Assembly: GCA_023091735.1 (NCBI GenBank)
Contig: JALKBU010000063.1
Location: forward strand, 1 to 64,000
Length of the DNA: 64,000 nucleotides
Origin: Trichomonas tenax
Taxonomy: Eukaryota > Parabasalia > Trichomonadida > Trichomonadidae
Direction: 5' to 3'
The notes under the pieces are model-generated. The model was not told where the DNA came from. It searched no databases and saw only the letters and a program-made list of their open reading frames with translations. Positions 18,419 through 29,375 of the stretch are shown here, one piece after another (the first letter of the stretch is position 1; each line of letters begins with the position of its first letter). A program made the position numbers and the translations under genes.

Positions 18419-21400
18419 TTAATCATCAAAATGTGATTCATCAGAATCAATTTCTTCTTCGTGTTCAGAATATTCAAAAGTGACTTTGCTTTCAACAGTC
18501 GTTACTTCTTCAATCACTGGTAGTGGTCCATCCATTGCATCTGGGAAATACTCATCAAACTTGGCGATAACTTGTGTTAAACTTGGCCTCCTACTCACTG
18601 ATCTTTGAAGAACAAATTCAATGAAGCCACTGAATCTCATATCCTTTGGAAGCTTCTTCATACATTGAGGAGTGATCAAAGCTTCCTTTGGATCAGTAAC
18701 TCTCGTGAAGAATCTTGACCAATCAGTGTCAACGAATAAGAATTCACCGGTTAAAAGTTCATAGAACAAACATCCAATGCTCCAAACATCACTTGAAGGA
18801 CCAGCGCCAACTTGACGTCTTCTATCGAAAGATGGGTTATTGACTGATGCGTTGATAGCAATAGAAAGCATTTCTGGTGATTTGATCCACTCAGTTCCTT
18901 TGTTGAACATTGCGAAACTTGATGCTTCGTTCTTGTAACAAATACTTTCACCAAAGTCAGCCAATGCCGGATATCCACGTTTATCAAGCACCACATTATC
19001 ACATTTAATATCGAAATGGTTAATGCGGTGATCAAGAAGGACTGTGGCAGTGTTGAGGAACTCTTTGAAAAGCCTGAGAATTGTTGGGAGAGGAGGACTG
19101 TCCTCGAATTTCTTTCTCCATGATTTTAATGTCATTGGATAGAATTCCATGACAATATAATATGAATCTGCAGTGCAGCCATAGTTAAGAAGCTGCGTAA
19201 CTCTTCTATCGCCTTTACACAACTCCAAGATTGAAATTTCTGCAAAAACATCAACCAATTTTGGATTGTCAAACGCATCTCTGCTCTTTTGCAATATCTT
19301 TACAGCGACTTTCTTATCATCGATCATTACAGCCATAACAGAGCCAAAAGCACCTGATGCAATGTGCTGACCATTCTTGTATTCTTCTGGACTAAATAGA
19401 CCGGGAACTAACAACTTAAGAAGTCTCTGATAATTATGGAATTGCTCCATTTCATCAATTTTAGCAATTTTCTTGTTATTTTGTTTTTCTTCTTCAAGTA
19501 AATTATGCTTTGAGTATCTAAGAATTAAGTCATCTTGAATGGTATTTGAAATGAATGATGGAAGAGTTCTGTTACCATCACTGTTAAGAGGAAGATTTCC
19601 TGTGAGGTTTCCAGATGTTTTATCAGAAAATGTCTTCTTCAAAATTGGAATATTGAGTTTTGGAATCTCCGGAGAATATGCTTCATTTAACAAATGAGTA
19701 ATCATTTCATTCTCTTTGATCTCCATGTGTCTCATTAGTGTGAACAATACATTTGGACATCTGTTGACTTGTGGGAATGGATCAACAAACACATTATCAA
19801 ATTGGTGAAGAGAGTGATCAACAAACAAAGCGAAAATCAGTTGAACAAATTTGACATGAATGTCAAGATTGAAATAAATTGGCATTGATTCTCTCATATC
19901 AATATAATCTCTCATAGATATAGATTCAGATTTCTTATATGGTTTCGTTCCAAAGCTGAAAGCAAGCTGTGTCTTAGGGTTATCAAGATTTAACAAAGGC
20001 AAAACTTTCTCCATATCCTGTTGTGAAATCTTCCTTTGGAGATTAAACTTGAATGGTTGTTGTGGCTGTTGTAAGAATATATTGATAGTGTTATCTTGAT
20101 GGGTGCCAAGTTTCATGTCAATGAGTTCTTCTAATCCAATGTTCTTCATTAAGAAGTCCATAAAATGTGTCATAACAAGTTGATCATTGATTATTTGTGA
20201 TCTATTTGCAATAATCGTCGTTATAGCTTCAAGTAATGCAATAATGATGTCGATTCTCAAGACTTGCTTCGTTAGTTCGTGCATTAACAAGTGCATGAAA
20301 TATGCAAGATGCCATTGAACGGATTCTTCATCCAAGAAGTTTTTGACACCAGTGAAGAAATGAACAGCTGTTAAAACACATGTCTTGTGATCTTTGCTCT
20401 GTTCAAGGAAGTTCTGTGCTGTAGAATAACACTCAGCGCATAATGTGCAGTGCTGAGAGAACTGCTCTGGAAAGTTGAAACCGAATGAAAGCATTATTGT
20501 TAAAGCAGCTCTCACGAAATTCGTCATTGGACGACTGATTAATTCATCGACAAATTTTGTTGTTTTTTCGTTTACAAGAATCAAAATTTGATTGTGAAAT
20601 GACAAATTCGATGAAATTCTTAAGAAGCAATCGAATGCAGAATAAAATGGAAGCATTGTTTCCTGATTATCGATCTTAACAAAGAAAGGGACCATTTTAC
20701 CAAGTAGATATGGAACTGAGTTCTTCAGAGACATTCTGATAGTGAAATCTCTTGCATAGTAACAAGCAGCTGCGGAATCTTCATTCAGAAGATTCGAGAA
20801 GAACTCACTGAATAATTTTTCATCAAACATTTTGTCGAAAACTTCGCATAACTGATCTCTTAATGAAATGAAATTCAAAAAGTCTTCAGCCATTGTGTTA
20901 ATTTCTTCATTCGAGAAAACAGATAAATGAAGATTTGAACTGTTATCTTTGTATAATTGAATTATCGTTGCAAGAACAATCTTGGGAATTTCAAGCTCGC
21001 TTGGCTTTAAAGTGACTCTTGCAGTCCTCATATTCTCGAATTCATCTTCTTTATAATGAACATGAGGAAATACAATGAATGTAGAAGCGAATCTTTCTGT
21101 CATTGCATTTCCAAGTGTATTTCCAAAACTCAAAATATCATTTTCATTTAACGCGCTCTTGATTTTCATGTCTTCAAATGTACGCCTTGTAATTCTTGTT
21201 GCCGGAGTATATTCTCCTTTATTATTTTCTGCAGATAACATAATAGCTGGAACATCATATTCAGGATTTCCTTTAGCTGCAGCTTGTTTAACACGTTTGA
21301 TTTGAACGACGTTTGCGTAATTAATTGCTTTCTTTGTTCTGCTTTCACTGAGTTTCTTTTGTCTCCTTTCTTTAATTATTTCTTTAACATAATACTTAAG

Positions 21401-22243
21401 TTGAAGAATCTTCATATACGGAGTTCCAGTGACATTGATATTAAATCCTGCATTAACAGCATCGATTTTATGCAATATTGCTTTATAAACTTCATTCATT
21501 CCTTGTAATCTTAGCTTCGAAGAATCAATTTTGTTTTGGAGCTTCTTAACATCGTGTTTAACTAAAACGAGTCTACGATCGAGCTGCCCATTGTTTCTCC
21601 TCATGCTTTCGAATAAGTTTGATATCTTGCCTGGATCAGAAGTCTTAAATCTTTGTATTAATTGCGAATAATTTTTGAATAATTTTGCGATTTCTGGATT
21701 GAATAACGATTCAAGCGTCATTGGTGGATCAGTATCGATTCTTGTACCTTTTAATGATGGTAATGATGATCTTGAAGTCGTTTTCGTTTCGGCTTGATTT
21801 TCGATTCTTATTGCTTTTTTAACTTCCTGCGAGACAAATTTTCTGCGATGTATATAGGCAGATGTCAGTTTTCCTGCAAGTGGACGTGACGTAGCTGAAA
21901 CTTTACTTGGAAATTTTTGTAATTTAATTTTCTGGCGAGCTTGGGGTTTCTCATATTCCTGGATCATTTCAATTTCTTGGATAGGAAGATCTTTTTCTGT
22001 AGAGAGTGCATTATCAAGAAGAAAGTTAATTTGCGCTGTTTCGTTGATTAACTGATGAGATAATATATATTTGTGCTGATATTCTTTATATATATCTGTA
22101 TATTCAATGATTATATCAAATTTCGATTTAATATTCGTGTTTCTCACTTCTTTTATTATCGAATTTGTGCTATCTTGATATTTATTGATTGAAAGCTGCA
22201 TCTGCTTGATCTGGTGCATGAGAGCAGCAATATTGCTCTGCAT
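18419..22243 (-). CDS. Large protein kinase with C-terminal kinase domain and altered HRD motif
   Basis: The protein has about 1274 residues. The first 950 or so residues contain coiled coils (to about residue 330) and a long helical-repeat region without a recognised family. The kinase domain spans roughly residues 945-1235. It has a glycine loop (IASGAFGSVM), the ATP-binding lysine in VAVKI, an intact ADFGES, the APE-like KSPEM and SSDVWSIGCLFYELLTG. The catalytic loop reads HFDIKCDN instead of HRDxKxxN, so Arg is replaced by Phe while the Asp, Lys and Asn remain. It is probably active but not of the RD type. The C-terminus is acidic. The frame opens at a TTG at 22282; the first ATG is at 22243, preceded by TTCATCAG. 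Confidence 0.88.
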   Translation of the reverse strand: MQSNIAALMHQIKQMQLSINKYQDSTNSIIKEVRNTNIKSKFDIIIEYTDIYKEYQHKYILSHQLINETAQINFLLDNALSTEKDLPIQEIEMIQEYEKPQARQKIKLQKFPSKVSATSRPLAGKLTSAYIHRRKFVSQEVKKAIRIENQAETKTTSRSSLPSLKGTRIDTDPPMTLESLFNPEIAKLFKNYSQLIQRFKTSDPGKISNLFESMRRNNGQLDRRLVLVKHDVKKLQNKIDSSKLRLQGMNEVYKAILHKIDAVNAGFNINVTGTPYMKILQLKYYVKEIIKERRQKKLSESRTKKAINYANVVQIKRVKQAAAKGNPEYDVPAIMLSAENNKGEYTPATRITRRTFEDMKIKSALNENDILSFGNTLGNAMTERFASTFIVFPHVHYKEDEFENMRTARVTLKPSELEIPKIVLATIIQLYKDNSSNLHLSVFSNEEINTMAEDFLNFISLRDQLCEVFDKMFDEKLFSEFFSNLLNEDSAAACYYARDFTIRMSLKNSVPYLLGKMVPFFVKIDNQETMLPFYSAFDCFLRISSNLSFHNQILILVNEKTTKFVDELISRPMTNFVRAALTIMLSFGFNFPEQFSQHCTLCAECYSTAQNFLEQSKDHKTCVLTAVHFFTGVKNFLDEESVQWHLAYFMHLLMHELTKQVLRIDIIIALLEAITTIIANRSQIINDQLVMTHFMDFLMKNIGLEELIDMKLGTHQDNTINIFLQQPQQPFKFNLQRKISQQDMEKVLPLLNLDNPKTQLAFSFGTKPYKKSESISMRDYIDMRESMPIYFNLDIHVKFVQLIFALFVDHSLHQFDNVFVDPFPQVNRCPNVLFTLMRHMEIKENEMITHLLNEAYSPEIPKLNIPILKKTFSDKTSGNLTGNLPLNSDGNRTLPSFISNTIQDDLILRYSKHNLLEEEKQNNKKIAKIDEMEQFHNYQRLLKLLVPGLFSPEEYKNGQHIASGAFGSVMAVMIDDKKVAVKILQKSRDAFDNPKLVDVFAEISILELCKGDRRVTQLLNYGCTADSYYIVMEFYPMTLKSWRKKFEDSPPLPTILRLFKEFLNTATVLLDHRINHFDIKCDNVVLDKRGYPALADFGESICYKNEASSFAMFNKGTEWIKSPEMLSIAINASVNNPSFDRRRQVGAGPSSDVWSIGCLFYELLTGEFLFVDTDWSRFFTRVTDPKEALITPQCMKKLPKDMRFSGFIEFVLQRSVSRRPSLTQVIAKFDEYFPDAMDGPLPVIEEVTTVESKVTFEYSEHEEEIDSDESHFDD

Positions 22244-22563
22244 ATGCTTTATTATTTCTGATGAATTCGCTTCGATTTCCAATTATAAAAAATATAACGT
22301 GCTCATTTGAACGAGGGCTTTCAAAAATTAAATTGGGGATTATTCGATTTAATAAGGGTCTCGAAAAATAAAACAGGAGTTTTTCATTTTTCTTTGCTGA
22401 ATTCTTTTTGTGTTTGATATTGAACAGGAACCAAGTTATACCTTTTCTTAGTTCTCAAAGATGGACAATATAATCACATAGTTAATAGAAAATAAAGTTA
22501 ATAAAATTTTGAATTTTGCGATAAAATAACAAACAAAAGAAATTTATTAAACAAACAAAATAA
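22244..22563. other. Intergenic stretch
   Basis: About 320 bp of AT-rich sequence upstream of the large kinase and downstream of the coiled-coil gene. No further feature is seen. Confidence 0.5.
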
Positions 22564-23994
22564 TTAAACAGAAAGTATATTAGAATCAAAGTTTTGACTG
22601 ATTTCTAAAATGTTTGAATCGATTTTATGAATCAAATGTCTAATTTTGTTGGTAAACATGGAATCATCGAAAGACATATTGTAAGAAATTCCATTTTTGA
22701 CGATCCTGTGCTTAACTGATTTGTATTTGGAGTAAATAATCGACAAATCTTTGATTTTCTTTTCTTTGACCAATGATGACTTGGTTTGGAGACTCTGATA
22801 CTCTTCCTTGAGCTTAAGCACTTCGTTTTGAAGTGCCGATTTCTTTTCTAATAATGTTTTAGATAAATCATCTCCCTCATCAATAATATCAGAATCTTCT
22901 GTCTCAGACTCACTTTCAGACTCCTGAAAATCTTGACACATCATGAATTTCTCGCCTTCTAACTTTTCCATTTCGCTATGAATATTCTCGAAAATATTCG
23001 CGGCATTAGTGACATCAGTTTTGAGTTTAGATACATTTGCTTCAAGTTTTGTCATCTGGTTCTTATAATTTTGTACAATTGTCAAGTTATTGTTGCATAA
23101 ATCGATTTCTTCTTTTCTGTTTTGATTTTGTATCAATTCTAACTTTGCCTTTTCATTTTGGACCCCAAACTCGATTTTGTGAATATATGAATCTGTTTCT
23201 GTAAGTTTTTTCTGTAGAGATGTGATTTCACTCCTAAGCACTGTAGTTCCAACAGCTCTCACTTTCCATTTTGTTTCCGCACATTTTGAATATTCCGCTG
23301 CAGCCTCTGTTAACATATTTAAAGGTGGCTTTGCGCATATTAATTCGTTACATAATTGTTTTGACGAATTTGATGCAATATTGAGTCGTTCGATATCTGA
23401 GATATACTGACTATGGTCGAAGTTAGTAATAATTGCTTTCATTTCCGGAATTTTGTATGAAAGATCGGATAAATCGAGTGTTTGTTCCATCGTAGAGATT
23501 TCGTTGAATATATTATTCCTTCTTTCAGTCTCTTCATGTATTTTTGTCTCCAAAATATCAACCTGTGATTGTTTCGATCTTACTTCTTTAATAATTTCAG
23601 CATAAGTATTCATAAGTTCTTCAATTTTAGAGGAATTGTCATCATTCACCTTTTGAGCGACAGATGCTTTCAATAGAGTCAATTCTGACCTAGAAACTCG
23701 CGATGTTTTTAGTTTTTTCAACTGATTTTCGAGAGAAGCTTTCTTTTGTGACAGAACGTTCACCTCAAGCTCCAGGTCCTGCTTTCGTTTAGAAATTTGC
23801 TCTTGTTGCTGATGAGAATATAATGGAGTTGCAGGCGATTGTAGATAAGATGGATCACTAATTGAACGCGAGGATGTTTTTGGAGTATCTGTGCTTCTCA
23901 ATGGCGACGGAGGAGACTGAATATCCTCCGCAGTAGAGAGAAGAGAGTTCATTTTTAAACGTCTGATTGTCACCTTTTTATGATTCGATTCCAT
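22564..23994 (-). CDS. Coiled-coil protein of unknown function
   Basis: The protein has about 476 residues. It starts with a basic, Ser/Pro-rich stretch with SP motifs (SPPSPLRSTDTPKTS) that could be a phosphorylation region. Long coiled coils follow from about residue 65 to the end, broken by an acidic segment (ESESESETEDSDIIDEGDD) near residue 360. No family is recognised. Cytoskeletal or spindle roles fit the form but are not shown. The frame opens at TTG 24006; the ATG at 23994 is taken as start, and ATG 23952 (MNSLLSTAED) is also possible. Confidence 0.75.
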   Translation of the reverse strand: MESNHKKVTIRRLKMNSLLSTAEDIQSPPSPLRSTDTPKTSSRSISDPSYLQSPATPLYSHQQQEQISKRKQDLELEVNVLSQKKASLENQLKKLKTSRVSRSELTLLKASVAQKVNDDNSSKIEELMNTYAEIIKEVRSKQSQVDILETKIHEETERRNNIFNEISTMEQTLDLSDLSYKIPEMKAIITNFDHSQYISDIERLNIASNSSKQLCNELICAKPPLNMLTEAAAEYSKCAETKWKVRAVGTTVLRSEITSLQKKLTETDSYIHKIEFGVQNEKAKLELIQNQNRKEEIDLCNNNLTIVQNYKNQMTKLEANVSKLKTDVTNAANIFENIHSEMEKLEGEKFMMCQDFQESESESETEDSDIIDEGDDLSKTLLEKKSALQNEVLKLKEEYQSLQTKSSLVKEKKIKDLSIIYSKYKSVKHRIVKNGISYNMSFDDSMFTNKIRHLIHKIDSNILEISQNFDSNILSV

Positions 23995-24479
23995 TCTCCA
24001 TTTCAATCAAAGATCGAATATGAATAATTTCAGACATAGCATTATCATCCACACAGTAAAATGAATCATTTCACTTAATGACTCATTAATTTATTCGATC
24101 ATTGGTTAATTTTTCATTTGTTATGTTCTAAAAAAGGCAAAACAACCTAATATTTTTACATAACTTATCAAGATTACCTAAGTGTATCAAATACTAAGTG
24201 TATCAGTCTTAAAATATATATTTCATTCAAATGTATTTTCAATATGATAATAAATTTTGTTGGAAAATAACACTTTAGCATTTCGCTTTACTTCTATGAT
24301 TGTAAATTATTTTTAGTGTATCAATAGAATTATTTTGATTTTCATTAAACAATTATTTTTTATGTTTTGGAATTTTTATATAAGATCAATGTTTAGCTTA
24401 GAAGCTATTATAGTTTTGATATGTGAGAACAAATAATGATTTGGTTTATTCTATAGAAAAAGACAAATATATAGAGAAA
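23995..24479. other. Intergenic stretch
   Basis: AT-rich sequence with a local repeat of AGTGTATCA (near 24180, 24195 and 24317). I see no gene. Confidence 0.45.
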
Positions 24480-27400
24480 TTACTCATCGAAAGCTTGAGT
24501 CTGGATCTGGTTGGCTGATTCATCAGCTCTTTGCCTCAGGGCTTCTAAAGCTGCCTGACGCTTCTCAGCAAGAATCTGCTTGTCGAACTTAGAGACGTGC
24601 TTCGTCAAACTGAGCAAATCTGTGAGACCATCATTGCCTTTCTGATTTATGAAGCTCTCGAAGATGATTCCCAAATTAGATGGATCAATTGTTGGGAAGA
24701 GAGTGCAGAGATTTGTGAATAATTGATCTCTTGCAGCCTTAGCTTCTGGAACTAACAAAAGCTCATTGACGATAAGAGCCTGCTTGTGGAAGCAGAACAT
24801 ATGAGCTGTATCTGTTGCAAGTTCGATGACATATGCGAAAATATCTAAGATCAAACCAGAGAAGAATTTCTCTCTGAATTCAGGTCCGCATTTATCACGA
24901 GCATTAACAATAATATCTTTGAGAATGTCGTGAGCGACTTCAGAAACTTCATGTGTTGGATGGTTGCAACCATATTTAACAGCATTTAATATATACATGG
25001 AATTGTCTGGTGATATGTATGTGAAGAGTGCAGGAATGTAAACGATGATTGTGTTCAGCATCTTGAAGAAAGGCCTTCTGAACTGGAAGTTAGACTGGAA
25101 GTCAGAGAAGTTTTGTTGTGGATCAATGAGCTGCATTGTTGGAACAAACATTGAAGCGAAGAAATTATCAAAGAACTGTGTGAAGAGTTGTGGGAATGTT
25201 CTGGCAACATTGCCAACAACATCATAGAAAGCTGTGTTCTTAACGAGTGGATGAGTTTCCTCGAAGAACTTCATCATTTCAACAAGCGGCTGCATAACAC
25301 TTTCAGATGCTTGATCAGTTGGTGTCAAACAGAAGATCTTTGATAATAATGTGACAGTAGCTGTTTGAACATTCTGTAACAATTTGTATCTCAAACTTGT
25401 CAACTCTTTCTCAAAGTTTTGCGATGTTTTGATGATTTCGAATATAGAATTTGTTGTGTTTGTGAATAAAGAATAAAGTGGCGGAGCTGCCTGTGCAAAG
25501 AAATTGTAGAAATCTGTTCCAAGTGTTGAAGCAGCACCACAAATCTGGCATGCATTAATCAAATTCCTAACTGGTACTTCTTCATTGATGTCAAATACTG
25601 CCATTGCATTTTGTAATAAAGTTGAGACAACCTGAAGGATTTGAGCCTTGTAGTCTACCTCCTGGCTTGTTAAATGCTTTGCCATCTGGCAAACAACAGA
25701 AATTAATGTGACAGCTGATTGTGGTGGAATTGCTGTAACATATGTTTCGCATGAAGAAATCAAAAACTCAGCAAGAGATTGTTCACCTTGGGCCTTCTCC
25801 GTGAATGATGTCTTAATCTTGGAGTTTGAAAGTATTGAGAAGCACTCGATTGCAACTAATTGAAGTGCTGGAGAAGCAGCTTCAAACATCGCGAGTAGGT
25901 GCTGAACAATGACTTGCAACATTTCCTTATCGTAAACATAGAATTTGTCACCCTGAGAGCAGGCGAATGCATAAGCGCCACACATTTTAATTATTTTAAG
26001 TGTTTCTTCATTTTCCATGTTAGCCATTTCTGGATTTGATAATTCACCCTTAACTTGTTCGAAGTATTCAGCAAGGAATGTATAGAATTGCATAACAAAT
26101 GATTTGTCTGACTGTTCATTTAACATTGAGAGAACACCACCACCAGCCCAGCAGAGCTTCTGATAGAGACTCACATCAAAGTTTTGTCTTAATGCTTCAA
26201 CGATGGAATAAATTGTTGTAATGATTTGGCGAGTATCGATCTTTGTCAAATATCCAATTGTTTGCTTCATCATTGAGTATAAATCGCCATACTTCATCTG
26301 GCTTTCGACTTCAAGCTCTCTATCTTCTGTCTGATTAACTGGTATTGGATCAACAATATTAGAAATGAGAATTCTGATTAATTCTGGCATAAAGTTTCTG
26401 TAAACAATATAAACTGTTGGATTTCTCGAACGCATATCAGAAACGATTCTCTGTGATGTCTTGTACCAGAAATCAATGCATTTTTCAAATGGCTCTTTCA
26501 TTGTATCATCACCCATTGAGACTTCACCAGCAACAAATTCTGTTAATTTGAGAATCGAATTAATGACTGGGTCTAATTGCTCCTGATGCTCAGGAACTTC
26601 GAGGATATCGCTGTATTGATCAAACATGTTTGGAATTGTGATGCAAAGAAGTCCTTCGAGCCATTGACTATTTTCATCATTTGAAAACTGAAAATCATCT
26701 GTAATTGTGTTTGCTAATAACATTGCGATACCGTTGAATATTTCTGTAAGAAGCTCTGACTGTTCCTCGTCCATGTAACCAACACTGATGACTTCTGCAA
26801 TGACTTTCATCGCGTTTGGTAATAATTCTGTGTTGTTGCATTGTTGAAGAATCTGAACGAGAATTCCTGATTTATAGACAAACTGGCAATCAATTCTACT
26901 GCAAATAGAGTTTAATGCGTCTAATGCTGCAGAATAGATTGGAATATTGCCTTCTGGTGATCTGGTAAAGGCTGCCAATAGAATTTCAAGTATTGGCTCT
27001 GATAATTCGAGAAATGCTTTGTTCATAATATTAAGTCTGTGTCCAGTTAAAGATATTTTTTCGTCGAATTCATTTATTGTGGTGGACAAAACTGATATGA
27101 TGCGAAGCGTTTGGGCAATGCAGTTTTCATTTCCATTTGTGAGAATTCCATTGAATTCCGGCCAGATCTCAGGCCATTCGAATGTTGCAATGTCAACAAC
27201 AATTTCGGCCATTTTAGTAAGATTTGGGATCATACGTCCGAGGTTTGCATACATGAACTCGCAAAACGTATTTTTGAATTGAATGCAAATTTCAGATTCA
27301 GGATTCCAGAATTTTTTGATGAATTTATGCACTTGCCCGAGTAAGTGGAAACACGAATATTCGGTAAGAGGGCCCTGAATGATGTTTAATGTACATTCCA

Positions 27401-27512
27401 GACAATCCGGCCTTTCTGCGAATAATTCGATTGTTTTCAAAGCGCTTTGGGCACTAGCGTCAGGTCTTCTTGCTTGCGAGCATGTCGCCTCCCACTGTTC
27501 TGAACTAATCAT
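24480..27512 (-). CDS. Exportin-like karyopherin
   Basis: The protein has 1010 residues and is helical throughout, as expected of HEAT-repeat transport receptors. The N-terminal region resembles the Xpo1/importin-beta N-terminal domain: RPDCLECTLNIIQGPLTEYS, LGQVHKFIKKFW and especially FEWPEIWPEFNGIL, which matches the EWPxxWPxF motif of exportin-type proteins. It probably carries cargo across the nuclear pore with Ran. I could not decide between CRM1, exportin-5 and transportin-3 relationships. It is divergent from the GH47-like gene at 27685, sharing about 170 bp of promoter DNA. Confidence 0.8.
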   Translation of the reverse strand: MISSEQWEATCSQARRPDASAQSALKTIELFAERPDCLECTLNIIQGPLTEYSCFHLLGQVHKFIKKFWNPESEICIQFKNTFCEFMYANLGRMIPNLTKMAEIVVDIATFEWPEIWPEFNGILTNGNENCIAQTLRIISVLSTTINEFDEKISLTGHRLNIMNKAFLELSEPILEILLAAFTRSPEGNIPIYSAALDALNSICSRIDCQFVYKSGILVQILQQCNNTELLPNAMKVIAEVISVGYMDEEQSELLTEIFNGIAMLLANTITDDFQFSNDENSQWLEGLLCITIPNMFDQYSDILEVPEHQEQLDPVINSILKLTEFVAGEVSMGDDTMKEPFEKCIDFWYKTSQRIVSDMRSRNPTVYIVYRNFMPELIRILISNIVDPIPVNQTEDRELEVESQMKYGDLYSMMKQTIGYLTKIDTRQIITTIYSIVEALRQNFDVSLYQKLCWAGGGVLSMLNEQSDKSFVMQFYTFLAEYFEQVKGELSNPEMANMENEETLKIIKMCGAYAFACSQGDKFYVYDKEMLQVIVQHLLAMFEAASPALQLVAIECFSILSNSKIKTSFTEKAQGEQSLAEFLISSCETYVTAIPPQSAVTLISVVCQMAKHLTSQEVDYKAQILQVVSTLLQNAMAVFDINEEVPVRNLINACQICGAASTLGTDFYNFFAQAAPPLYSLFTNTTNSIFEIIKTSQNFEKELTSLRYKLLQNVQTATVTLLSKIFCLTPTDQASESVMQPLVEMMKFFEETHPLVKNTAFYDVVGNVARTFPQLFTQFFDNFFASMFVPTMQLIDPQQNFSDFQSNFQFRRPFFKMLNTIIVYIPALFTYISPDNSMYILNAVKYGCNHPTHEVSEVAHDILKDIIVNARDKCGPEFREKFFSGLILDIFAYVIELATDTAHMFCFHKQALIVNELLLVPEAKAARDQLFTNLCTLFPTIDPSNLGIIFESFINQKGNDGLTDLLSLTKHVSKFDKQILAEKRQAALEALRQRADESANQIQTQAFDE

Positions 27513-27684
27513 TCGTAAAATAAAATTGTGTATTTAATTTCAGGGGGACACACGATTGCTCAAAAAAAAATAAACAAAGGGGAATATCACTTTGTCACAT
27601 TTTATTACACTTTTTGCCACTAACAAATCTGCTTTAAAGTGTCAAAATTAGAATTATTTGGCATGTAAAGTGTCATATTTCATA

Positions 27685-29004
27685 ATGAGAAAGAAAGTTG
27701 TTTCGCGCGCATTAATTAAATCGGTAATAACATATGCGTTGATAGCAATCGCAACTTTTGGGTCAATACAGATTCTTTTCAACGAGAATATGTTTTTTGT
27801 TCCAAAATTTTACTCTATATTTACAAAAACAGGAGTTCAGCCTGTTATGATTGAAAATCCACAATATTTAGATAACCTTCGAAAGGTTATTGCAAAATCT
27901 TTTGATACTTACGCAAGTAAATGCATGAATTCCGATGGAATTAATTTAATGAATTTTCAATGTACGAATGATTTAGGTTTTTCAGCAACATTACTAGAAT
28001 CACTCGAAGTTTTATACCTTTTAGGCCTCAATGAACAATATCATCGCGCTCATATGTATCTTAAAACACAATTTCGATGCTCAAAACTTGAGTGGATCAA
28101 TCGCAGAGAATTCTTTACACGTGGAATAGGTTCTCTTTTAGGTGCATATGCACTTTCACACGATGATCTCTTTTTAACTCATGCTGAAGAGTGCTATTCG
28201 CAAATTCATAGATTTGGAAACAATCTTTCACCATACATCAATCTAAAAACAGGACAAAGCAGATCCAGAAAGCTATCCAGTGCTATTCATCTTTCTGATT
28301 ATTCTGCAGGAATTCCTGAAATCGTGACATTATATAAATTAACGAAAAATGAGAAATACATGCAAGCAATTATAACAAGATCATCAAAATTCCCGAGCTT
28401 TGAGTTATCATACTTCAATGAATATGATAAATTAACAAATGATCCAGTTAATTATGATTATTCATTAACTCACAAAAATATTCCATTTATTTACGAAATA
28501 CTATTAGCAAATAAGATATTTAACTACCACAAATTCATTTCTATTATCCAAAACTTTACAACTCCAACAATTTTTGATGATTCTGAATTCAATAATGCGC
28601 AGATTCTTGAAATTGATGAGTTGAAGGAAGGTTTCATCAACAATTCTGTGAAATATCTAAACAAGATAATGGATACCTATGAACCGCCTTTTGAAATATT
28701 ACGCAATGGAAGACCAAATGATATGACTCCTTTTTCATTCCATAGCTCTGCTCTAAGGTCTATGTATAAGCGAGGATTTGCTTCAAAAGTTGCAACAGCA
28801 GTTTCTGGTATAATTCATAATTGCTTCACAGGGGTAGGTATCTCTTCAATAGGCCGTTCTTCACAAAATAGACCATACAACTTTGAGCAACAACCCTCTT
28901 CATTTTTTGGTGAACTTGCTTTAATTGGTGCAATAGCAGCAACAAAGACACCAGATTTTCAAAAGGCTCTATTTAATTCTCGTGGGCATATATTGAAATT
29001 ATAA
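27685..29004 (+). CDS. GH47 alpha-mannosidase-like type II membrane protein, probably inactive
   Basis: The protein has 439 residues. A single membrane segment near residues 10-32 (VITYALIAIATFGSIQILF) sits close to the N-terminus, giving a type II topology. The lumenal part follows GH47 order: FSATLLESLEVLYLLGLNEQ, then FFTRGIGSLLGAYALS, and at the C-terminus SFFGELALIGAIAA and FNSRGHIL. GH47 enzymes trim mannose from N-glycans in the ER and Golgi, or act in EDEM-type quality control. Two hallmark sites look altered: RPE is read as RPN and the C-terminal TEAH is read as SRGH. The start at 27685 follows TCATATTTCATA; the frame opens at TTG 27658, inside a GGCATGTAAAG promoter motif. Confidence 0.7.
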   Translation: MRKKVVSRALIKSVITYALIAIATFGSIQILFNENMFFVPKFYSIFTKTGVQPVMIENPQYLDNLRKVIAKSFDTYASKCMNSDGINLMNFQCTNDLGFSATLLESLEVLYLLGLNEQYHRAHMYLKTQFRCSKLEWINRREFFTRGIGSLLGAYALSHDDLFLTHAEECYSQIHRFGNNLSPYINLKTGQSRSRKLSSAIHLSDYSAGIPEIVTLYKLTKNEKYMQAIITRSSKFPSFELSYFNEYDKLTNDPVNYDYSLTHKNIPFIYEILLANKIFNYHKFISIIQNFTTPTIFDDSEFNNAQILEIDELKEGFINNSVKYLNKIMDTYEPPFEILRNGRPNDMTPFSFHSSALRSMYKRGFASKVATAVSGIIHNCFTGVGISSIGRSSQNRPYNFEQQPSSFFGELALIGAIAATKTPDFQKALFNSRGHILKL

Positions 29005-29375
29005 TTTATTTTGTGTTATATTTGATGTATGTAATAAATTTTTAAATATGTTCAATAATTTAAAATTAGTTGATACTTGTTATGAACGAAAGTTCGCCAA
29101 CAATTATTGAAAAAATGTTAAATTATTTGATGTTTTTTTTTAGATACGCTAATAACAGATGAATTTTATTGGGGAATACTATACAAAACAACAAAGCATA
29201 AATAATATAAATGAAATATCAAAAGCCTCTTTTTCTACATATTGAAATTATTGATATTTGCAATACAGTAATAAAGCTGCCACTTGGTCGCATCCGATGT
29301 GAGCGTCATACTAAAGCTATAAAATATAAAGATCAATTGCTTGATAATTATAATGTTAAGTAATATAACGTATTA
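29005..29375. other. Intergenic stretch between convergent genes
   Basis: AT-rich. I see nothing supported. Confidence 0.5.
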
